Source of the DNA: Brevundimonas sp. UBA4609
GTDB taxonomy: Bacteria; Pseudomonadota; Alphaproteobacteria; Caulobacterales; Caulobacteraceae
Direction: 5' to 3'
Assembly: GCA_002386585.1 (NCBI GenBank)
Contig: DGIZ01000222.1
Span: forward strand, 1 to 51,026
DNA length: 51,026 nucleotides
Part shown: one piece after another, positions 45,574 through 51,026 of the stretch
Layout: each line of letters begins with the position of its first letter
How positions within the stretch are numbered: position 1 is the first letter of the stretch
Translations under genes and position numbers: made by a program
The notes under the pieces: model-generated
What the model was told of the DNA's origin: nothing
Database searches by the model: none
The model's input: only the letters and a program-made list of their open reading frames with translations

Positions 45574-46143
45574 TCAGGCCCGGCCGCTCTGGCTGGACAG
45601 ACGGGCGGCGTCGACGCCGAGGGCGGCCAGGGCGCGGCTCCATTTGGTGTCGTAGTCGGCGTCGAAGATCAGGGCCGGATCGGCGTCCGTCGTCAGCCAG
45701 ATGTTCTCGTTCAGCTCTTCCTCGAGCTGCCCCTCGCCCCACCCGGCGTAGCCCAGCAGCAGGATGGAGCGGCTGGGTCCGTCCTCGACGTCGGCCATGG
45801 CGGTCAGGGCGTCGCGGGTGCCGGTCAGGGCCAGGCCGTCGCCGAAGGTCAGGCTGGCGTCCTCGCTGGTCCAGTCGTCCGTGTGCAGAACGAAGCCGCG
45901 CTCGCGCTCGACCGGGCCGCCGATCAGCACCGAACGGTCGCCCGCGGCGTCGTCGATCGGCGTGTCCAGCTTTTCAAGGACCTCGGCCAGGGAGACGCCC
46001 GGCGCGGGCTGGTCCAGGCGCAGGCCCAGGGCGTGTTCATCGTCGTGGGCGCAGATCAGGATGACGGCGTGGCGGAAGCGATCGTCGTCGATACCCGGCA
46101 TCGCCACCAGAAGACGCCCGGTCAGGGAGGAGAAGGCGGTCAT
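45574..46143 (-). CDS. YqgE/AlgH family protein (UPF0301)
   Basis: A 189-residue protein of the YqgE/AlgH family, function not established. Family blocks are intact: LTGRLLVAMPGIDDDRFRHAVILICAHDD, GLRLDQPAPG, VLIGGPVERERGFVLHTDDW, LLGYAGWGEGQLEEELNENIWL. The length is normal. It is convergent with the PdeA-like gene (nine bases between stops) and divergent from the peroxiredoxin gene. Confidence 0.95.
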   Translation of the reverse strand: MTAFSSLTGRLLVAMPGIDDDRFRHAVILICAHDDEHALGLRLDQPAPGVSLAEVLEKLDTPIDDAAGDRSVLIGGPVERERGFVLHTDDWTSEDASLTFGDGLALTGTRDALTAMADVEDGPSRSILLLGYAGWGEGQLEEELNENIWLTTDADPALIFDADYDTKWSRALAALGVDAARLSSQSGRA

Positions 46144-46201
46144 GCCTCTATCATCGGGGCGGACGATGGCGGGCGCAAGCCATTCTCAAGGCTCCACGCG
46201 C

Positions 46202-46230
46202 TTGGCGATCCCCCTGCGGGTCTCTATCTG
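46202..46230 (+). promoter_or_regulatory. Promoter of the peroxiredoxin gene
   Basis: TTGGCG (46202-46207) and TATCTG (46225-46230) with a 17-base spacer lie about 49 bases upstream of the ATG at 46279. Confidence 0.5.
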
Positions 46231-46278
46231 ACTCCCATCGTCCTGGATCGTCCGGGCCGAACTCCCGGAGACCCCGAC

Positions 46279-46767
46279 ATGACCATCCAGATCGGCGACC
46301 GCATTCCCGACGCCACCCTGACGACCATGACGCCCGACGGCCCCAAGCCGGTCACGACGGCCGAGCTGTTCGGCGGCAAGACGGTCGCCCTGTTCGCCGT
46401 GCCGGGCGCCTTCACCCCGACCTGTTCGGCGCGCCACCTGCCGGGCTATGTCGACCATCGCGCCGATCTGGCGGGCAAGGGCGTGGACACCGTCGCCTGC
46501 GTCTCGGTCAACGACGCCTTCGTCATGGGCGCCTGGGCCAAGGACAATGAACTGAACGGCGCCGACGACATCGTCATGCTGGCCGACGGCAACGGCGACT
46601 TCACCCGCGCCGTGGGCCTGTCGCTGGACGCCAAGGGCTTCGGCATGGGCGAGCGCTCGCAGCGTTACTCCATGCTGGTCAAGGACGGCGTGGTCGACCA
46701 GCTCAACATCGAGCAGGGCGGCGAGTTCAAGGTCTCCTCTGCCGAGCACCTGCTGGCCCAGCTGTGA
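46279..46767 (+). CDS. Peroxiredoxin, Prx5-type
   Basis: Thiol peroxidase that reduces hydrogen peroxide and organic peroxides, 162 residues. The peroxidatic Cys is in PGAFTPTCSARHLPGY (about Cys50), the hallmark of the Prx5 group; the ending GGEFKVSSAEHLLAQL also fits. No second conserved cysteine is obvious, so it probably depends on glutathione/glutaredoxin or another thiol for recycling. ATG 46279 has CGGAG upstream; an ORF extension further upstream overlaps yqgE and is not used. Confidence 0.93.
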   Translation: MTIQIGDRIPDATLTTMTPDGPKPVTTAELFGGKTVALFAVPGAFTPTCSARHLPGYVDHRADLAGKGVDTVACVSVNDAFVMGAWAKDNELNGADDIVMLADGNGDFTRAVGLSLDAKGFGMGERSQRYSMLVKDGVVDQLNIEQGGEFKVSSAEHLLAQL

Positions 46768-46811
46768 TGAGCGGCGTCGCCCGGACGGCGGCCCGAACGG
46801 CGGGTTGAGCC

Positions 46812-47234
46812 ATGGGCGACGTCTTCACCCCGGAAAAGCGCAGCGCCGTCATGCGGCGGGTGAAGGGGCGCGACACCGCGCCCGAACTGAAGGTCCGGCG
46901 CCTGCTGCGGGGCGCCGGGATCGGCTATCGGCTGGGCGGCTGCGGCCTGCCCGGCCGACCCGATGTGGTGATGAAGGGGCGAGGCGTCGCCCTGTTCATC
47001 CACGGCTGTTTCTGGCACGGCCATGACTGCCCGCGCGGCGCGCGCCAACCCCGTTCCAACGCCGACTACTGGTTGGCCAAGATCGATCGCAACCGGGCGC
47101 GCGACGCCCGTGTCGCCGCCGAGCTGGGGGCGGAGGGCTGGCGTGTGCTGACCCTGTGGGAGTGCGAGCAGAAGACGCCGGATTGGGGCGAGCGGCTGCT
47201 GGCTGAGGTGCGGGGCGAAGCCGACGCCGGTTAG
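46812..47234 (+). CDS. vsr: Very short patch repair (Vsr) endonuclease
   Basis: Mismatch endonuclease that nicks 5' of T in T:G mispairs produced by 5-methylcytosine deamination, 140 residues. The family motifs are all present: MRRVKGRDTAPELKVRRLL, GCGLPGRPDVVMKGRGVALFIHGCFWHGHDC (metal-site Asp and the zinc-site His/Cys), P-RSNADYWLAKIDRN, and LGAEGWRVLTLWECE. In most genomes vsr lies next to a Dcm-like cytosine methyltransferase; none is within this window. It follows the peroxiredoxin by 44 bases on the same strand. Its stop overlaps the convergent histidine kinase (TTAG). Confidence 0.93.
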   Translation: MGDVFTPEKRSAVMRRVKGRDTAPELKVRRLLRGAGIGYRLGGCGLPGRPDVVMKGRGVALFIHGCFWHGHDCPRGARQPRSNADYWLAKIDRNRARDARVAAELGAEGWRVLTLWECEQKTPDWGERLLAEVRGEADAG

Positions 47235-49174
47235 GCCACGGCCTGGGCGCCGAGTTCAGCGTCGCCGGCGGGGGCCAGGACTTCGCTCAGGGCGGTGAGC
47301 AGCACCGCCGGCGTCAGCGGCTTGGCCACGAAATGGTTCATGCCGGCCTCCAGGCAGGCGGCGATGTCCTCGGGAGAAGTGTCGGCGGTTACGGCGATGA
47401 CCGGGGCGTCGGCGTTCGGTCCGCCGCCCGCGCGCAGGCGGCGCGTCGTCTCGCGACCGTCCAGTTCGGGCATCCGCACATCCATGAAGATGACGTCGAA
47501 GACGTCGGCGTCACAGGCCTTGAGGGCGGCCATGCCGTCCTCGGCCATGGTCAGTTCGCAGTCGAGGGCCTGCAGGATCACCTGAACGGCGCGGCGGTTG
47601 ATGGCGTGGTCGTCCACCACCAGAACCCGCAGCGGGCGTTCGACGTCATGGTCCGGCTCGGCTGGGGCGGCGGCGAGGGGCGTTTCCGTCTCTTCGCGCG
47701 GCGCAGGCGGGGCGTCCACTGGGAGCGGACGCCGGGGCGGCGTCGCGGCGGACGAGGCGCCGGCCAGAGGAGGGGCGGCGAGGAAGGCGGCGACTTCACC
47801 GTCTTCTTCGCCTTCCGACAGGGTGAGGGCGACGGTGAAGGTCGATCCCTGGCCCGCCTCGCTGCGGACCGTCAGCCGACCGCCCATCAGTTCGATCAGG
47901 TCGCGGCTGATCGCCAGGCCCAGGCCTGAGCCGCCGTAGCGGGCGGCCACGCCGTCGGCGGTCTGGTCGAAGGGGGTGAAGAGGCGCTCCAACTGGCTGG
48001 TCGTCATGCCTGGCCCCGTATCGGCCACGTCGATCAGCAGGACATGGCGCCCGGCCTCGTCCCGCCAGGCGCACAGTCGGACGGTGACGGCGCCGGAGTC
48101 GGTGAACTTCACCGCGTTGGAGATCAGGTTGTTGAGCACCTGGCGCAGGCGCATGGCGTCGCCCTGGACGACGCGAGGCATGTAACGCGAACCGTCGAGA
48201 CGCAGGCGCAGGCCCTTGGCGCGGACGGGACCCTGCCACAGACGGAAGGTGTGATTGAGCAGGTCGCGCAGATCGAACCCGCGCGTCTCGACCTTGAGGC
48301 GGCCGGCGTCGAGGCGGGCGTGATCGAGCAGGTCGTCCAGCAGCTCCTTCATCATCAGGCCGGCGTCCTCGATCATGGCCGTCTGCTGGCGGGTCGAGGA
48401 GGAGGAGGGCGCAGCGACGCGGCTCAGCTCATGCGCGCCGGTCAGGATGGCGCCGATCGGGGTGCGCAGATCGTGGGCCACGGCGGCCAGAAGGGCGCTG
48501 CGTCCCGCCATGATGCTTTCGGCCTCGCGGCGCTTGTCGTCCGCCTCCTTGAGGGCGCGGGCCTCGGCCGCGCCCGCCGCGTAGAGGCGGCTGCGCGTGG
48601 TCAGGCAGAAGAAGACGAAGGCCAGAACCCCGACGGCCACCGGCAGGATGAAGCGGCCCTGGACGTTTGACTGGGCCATGAAGAACGGCGTCAGCGCCAG
48701 CACCGCCACCTGGGGCGTGACGGTCCAGATGAAGACCCGCAGATTGCCGGCCGAGGCGATGACCGAATTGATCGCGCCCGCCGCCAGCAGAGTGGTGGCG
48801 ACCACGCCGCCGGGCAGCCCGCCCATGGTCCACAGGGGGATGGCGATGCTGGCGTAGACGCCGGCGTTGGCCGTCAGGGCCAGGTCGCCCAGGGCGCCGC
48901 GCCAGCCCTTGAGCGTCATCGCCTGACCGCGCGTCACCGATGCGAATGCGGCGGCCTCGGCCAGTTGCAGCAGCAGATAGACGGCCAGCCAGACGAGGCA
49001 GAGCGACAGGCCGAGAATGGGGCTGAACAACAGGGCGCAGGCCAGACCCACGACGAGCCGTTGGGGCAGCATCTTGTGCCGCTGTCGGATGGCGGAAGCC
49101 CACCCGCTCCGGGATGCATCGGTCTGCGTCATGCGGCGATCCGAACGGGCGACGGCGCCCTTCCGTTGCATCAT
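47231..49174 (-). CDS. Hybrid histidine kinase with membrane sensor and C-terminal receiver
   Basis: Membrane sensor kinase, 647 residues. Five or six hydrophobic helices (about 38-195) form the sensor region with no large periplasmic domain. A short coiled coil leads to the HisKA domain with the phospho-accepting His234 in AVAHDLRTPIG, then the ATPase domain (N box LNNLISNAVKFTDSG, G1 DVADTGPGM, G2 GGSGLGLAISRDLIELMGGR). A Pro/Ala linker leads to a receiver domain (about 518-640, LRVLVVDDHAINRR, IFMDVRMPELDG with the phospho-accepting Asp, AVTAD, KPLTPAVL). A hybrid kinase with a receiver usually needs a phosphotransfer protein; none is here. The gene begins 23 bases after pyrD on the same strand. 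Confidence 0.92.
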   Translation of the reverse strand: MMQRKGAVARSDRRMTQTDASRSGWASAIRQRHKMLPQRLVVGLACALLFSPILGLSLCLVWLAVYLLLQLAEAAAFASVTRGQAMTLKGWRGALGDLALTANAGVYASIAIPLWTMGGLPGGVVATTLLAAGAINSVIASAGNLRVFIWTVTPQVAVLALTPFFMAQSNVQGRFILPVAVGVLAFVFFCLTTRSRLYAAGAAEARALKEADDKRREAESIMAGRSALLAAVAHDLRTPIGAILTGAHELSRVAAPSSSSTRQQTAMIEDAGLMMKELLDDLLDHARLDAGRLKVETRGFDLRDLLNHTFRLWQGPVRAKGLRLRLDGSRYMPRVVQGDAMRLRQVLNNLISNAVKFTDSGAVTVRLCAWRDEAGRHVLLIDVADTGPGMTTSQLERLFTPFDQTADGVAARYGGSGLGLAISRDLIELMGGRLTVRSEAGQGSTFTVALTLSEGEEDGEVAAFLAAPPLAGASSAATPPRRPLPVDAPPAPREETETPLAAAPAEPDHDVERPLRVLVVDDHAINRRAVQVILQALDCELTMAEDGMAALKACDADVFDVIFMDVRMPELDGRETTRRLRAGGGPNADAPVIAVTADTSPEDIAACLEAGMNHFVAKPLTPAVLLTALSEVLAPAGDAELGAQAVA

Positions 49175-49197
49175 GGCGACGGAGACCTAATGCTCCG

Positions 49198-50235
49198 TCA
49201 ACGGCCGGAGCCGACCGCTTCGGCCACGCTGGAAAAGCCCTCGGCGCGCAGACGGGCCGCCAGATCGCGCTTGATCCGGCCGACCATGCCGGGGCCTTCA
49301 TAGATCATGGCTGAGTAGACTTGGACCGCCGAGGCGCCCGCGCGGATGCGGGCCCAGGCGTCAGCGCCGTCGGCGATTCCCCCCACCGCGATCAGCGGCA
49401 GGCGCCCGCCCGCCGCCTCGGCCGCCGCCTCCAGCGCCTTCTGGGCGAAGGGTTTCAGCGGGGCGCCCGACAGGCCGCCCGCCTCGCCCTTATAGGCGGA
49501 CCGCAGCGAGGCGGGCCGCTCCAGCGTCGTATTGGACACGATCAGGGCGTCGATGCGGTGGGCGATGGAGGCCTCGACGATCATGCCGATCTCCTCGCCG
49601 ATGAGGTCGGGCGCGATCTTCAGGAAGACCGGCGCGCCGTCGGCGGGGCGGGCCTCATGGATACGGCCCAGCAGGTCGTCCAGCGCCTCGCGTCCCTGAA
49701 GGGCGCGCAGGCCCGGCGTGTTGGGCGACGAGATGTTGACGGTGAAATAGTCGGCCAGCCCCGCCAGCCGCTTCAGCCCCGCGACATAGTCGGCGGCCTT
49801 GTCCTCGGTATCCTTGTTGGCGCCCAGATTGGCGCCGATGGCGGTGCGGGTCGGACGCCGGGCCAGACGGGCGGCGAAAGGCTCCAGCCCCTCGTTGTTG
49901 AAGCCCATGCGGTTGATGATGGCCCGGTCTTCCGCCAGGCGGAACAGGCGCGGCCTGGGGTTGCCGGGTTGGGCGCGCGGGGTGACCGAGCCGCACTCCA
50001 CCGCGCCGAAGCCCAGGCGCGACAGGCCTTCCAGCGCCTCGCCGTTCTTGTCGAGACCGGCGGCCAGACCGACGGGGTTGGACATCTCCAGCCCTGTGAT
50101 CGTGGTCTTCAGGATCGGATCGTCGGCGCCGGGCGCGGGCAGGGGCGTCATCTGCAGGGCGCGAATGGCCAGGCGGTGCGCGGCTTCCGGATCGAGTTGG
50201 CGCAGCGCCCAGGCGCCGAGGTCGGTCAGGCTCAT
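49198..50235 (-). CDS. pyrD: Dihydroorotate dehydrogenase (quinone), class 2
   Basis: Membrane-associated flavoenzyme of de novo pyrimidine synthesis, dihydroorotate to orotate with quinone as acceptor; 345 residues. The N-terminal helix (DLGAWALRQLDPEAAHRLAIRAL) is the class 2 membrane-binding region; the barrel includes NPVGLAAGLDKNGE, INRMGFNNEG, NISSPNTPGLRALQ (catalytic Ser), LKIAPDL, VSNTT, and LPLIAVGGI. It starts two bases after DUF952 stops, and a hybrid kinase gene follows by 23 bases, so an operon is likely. Confidence 0.97.
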   Translation of the reverse strand: MSLTDLGAWALRQLDPEAAHRLAIRALQMTPLPAPGADDPILKTTITGLEMSNPVGLAAGLDKNGEALEGLSRLGFGAVECGSVTPRAQPGNPRPRLFRLAEDRAIINRMGFNNEGLEPFAARLARRPTRTAIGANLGANKDTEDKAADYVAGLKRLAGLADYFTVNISSPNTPGLRALQGREALDDLLGRIHEARPADGAPVFLKIAPDLIGEEIGMIVEASIAHRIDALIVSNTTLERPASLRSAYKGEAGGLSGAPLKPFAQKALEAAAEAAGGRLPLIAVGGIADGADAWARIRAGASAVQVYSAMIYEGPGMVGRIKRDLAARLRAEGFSSVAEAVGSGR

Positions 50236-50237
50236 GT

Positions 50238-50591
50238 TCAGGCGGTCTCGTCGATGATCATGCGGCCGTCGGCCGTCACCGACAGGGCGCGCGCGGCGCG
50301 CGTCGCTGCGATGGGCAGGGGGCCGTAGATGTGGGGAAACAGGGCGCCGCCGCGCGACGGCTCCCAGATCAGGGCGTCGCCCAGGGCGGTCAGATCCACC
50401 TCGACCAGCATCAGCTCGGCCTGACCGGCGTAGTGTTTGGCCGCCGTGGCTTCCAGCTGATCGGCTGCGGACAGGTGGATGTAGCCGTCCGCCCGGTCCG
50501 CCGCCGAGCCGTCATAGCGGCCCTCGGCCAGGGCGGCGCGCCAGTCGGCGCGGCTCAGGATCTTGAAGGCGACGTCGGGCCGGTCGGTCAC
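50238..50591 (-). CDS. DUF952 family protein
   Basis: A 117-residue protein with the DUF952 pattern (FKILSRADWRAALAEGRYDGSAADRADGYIHLSAADQLEATAAKHY, and LMLVEVDLTALGDALIWEPSRGGALFPHIYGPLP). Function unknown. The family often sits next to pyrD in alphaproteobacteria. It overlaps the SixA-like gene by four bases and ends two bases before pyrD. Confidence 0.92.
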   Translation of the reverse strand: MTDRPDVAFKILSRADWRAALAEGRYDGSAADRADGYIHLSAADQLEATAAKHYAGQAELMLVEVDLTALGDALIWEPSRGGALFPHIYGPLPIAATRAARALSVTADGRMIIDETA

Positions 50592-51026
50592 GCTACCGTC
50601 TCCGGGGTCAGCCAGCCTTCATAGGACGGGCGCCCGGCGACATCGACGCTGAAGACCGCCGCCGCCCCGGTGGGGAAGCCGCCGCTCATCTTGTCCAGCA
50701 CCGCAGGCGAGGCGGCGCTCTCGATCAGGTATTCGACCGCCAGCTGATGCACGCCGGGGTTATGGGCGATCAGCAGCAGGCAGCCCGCCTGGTCCTCGGC
50801 CGCCTCGACCGCGCGGCGCAGGACGTCGGCGGGGGCGTTGTAGAGGGCCTCGGAGACGTGCAGCTCGACATCGCCGAAATGCTCGCTGACCCCGTCCCAG
50901 GTGTCTCGCGTGCGCTGGGCGCCCGAAACCAGAGCCATGTCCGGCCTCATGCCGCGTTCGGCCAGGGCGCGGCCCATGGCGGCGGCGTCGCGGCGGCCGC
51001 GTTCGCTCAAGGGCCGGGCTGTGTCG
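50588..51026 (-). CDS. sixA: SixA-type histidine phosphatase (5' end outside window)
   Basis: Phosphohistidine phosphatase of the SixA/histidine-phosphatase family, incomplete at its N-terminus. The frame continues through the edge; the residues DTARPLSERGRRDA are visible at the cut end, which belong just after the missing RHG-type catalytic motif. Internal blocks are RPDMALVSGAQRTRDTW, LLIAHNPGVHQLAVEYL (catalytic His) and MSGGFPTGAAAVF. An internal TTG at 51010 is a Leu within the family motif, not the start. In E. coli SixA acts on the phospho-transfer domain of ArcB; whether it acts on the nearby hybrid kinase is not known. Confidence 0.88.
   Translation of the reverse strand, partial: DTARPLSERGRRDAAAMGRALAERGMRPDMALVSGAQRTRDTWDGVSEHFGDVELHVSEALYNAPADVLRRAVEAAEDQAGCLLLIAHNPGVHQLAVEYLIESAASPAVLDKMSGGFPTGAAAVFSVDVAGRPSYEGWLTPETVA

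Overview
This is a compact, GC-rich alphaproteobacterial chromosome segment, most likely from Caulobacteraceae and probably a Brevundimonas-like organism. The evidence is indirect. There is a PAS-GEDEF-EAL protein of the Caulobacter PdeA type beside a YqgE gene, a large Caulobacter-style TonB-dependent receptor, (R)-3-hydroxybutyrate dehydrogenase, tatABC, and -35/-10 elements of the form TTGNCN-N17-TATNNN. I see no phage, transposon, CRISPR array or rRNA. The longest gap without a gene is 267 bases (34717-34983).

Layout. 1-2144 (minus): a TetR regulator overlaps a periplasmic binding protein, which overlaps a FecCD/BtuC permease cut by the window edge; this is a metal-chelate or corrinoid uptake operon. 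2269-5407 (plus): a membrane glycosyltransferase and two RNA methyltransferase-like genes. 5404-9192 (minus): an MHS-type MFS transporter and the helicase HrpB. 9351-14000: an APC amino-acid permease, tRNA-Leu(UAG), a stand-alone NAD(P)HX dehydratase (minus), then glnB-glnA behind a likely sigma-54 promoter. 14056-16473 (minus): tatABC and a CatB-like acetyltransferase. 16587-24183: rnhA, an NfeD/SPFH membrane pair, a Nudix hydrolase, an FAD-linked 2-hydroxyacid dehydrogenase, yaaA, 3-hydroxybutyrate dehydrogenase with a patatin-like lipase, and a Sua5-type tRNA t6A enzyme. 24321-31313: a DmdC-type acyl-CoA dehydrogenase, two tandem secreted TonB_C-like paralogues, a trypsin-like protease, a Tat-exported S9 peptidase and a GNAT. 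31416-35523: tRNA-Asp(GUC), a perfect 24-base palindrome, a TonB-dependent receptor and a small secreted protein, in a region of visibly lower GC. 35597-42988: metallo-hydrolase, DUF1499, fatty acyl-CoA ligase, uridine kinase, TetR, pdxH, a J-domain protein with an altered HPD motif, and aroC. 43076-51026: an in-frame pirin/GNAT chimera translationally coupled to a PdeA-like phosphodiesterase, then yqgE, peroxiredoxin, an orphan Vsr nuclease, a hybrid histidine kinase, pyrD, DUF952 and a SixA phosphatase cut by the window edge.

Most of the window is ordinary core metabolism and envelope biology. The least ordinary items are the pirin-GNAT half-and-half ORF, the tandem TonB_C-like secreted pair with its Shine-Dalgarno-masking hairpin, the J-domain protein carrying RPD instead of HPD, the orphan Vsr, and the palindrome beside tRNA-Asp. 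I do not see a clear new multi-gene system such as a defence island or a biosynthetic cluster.
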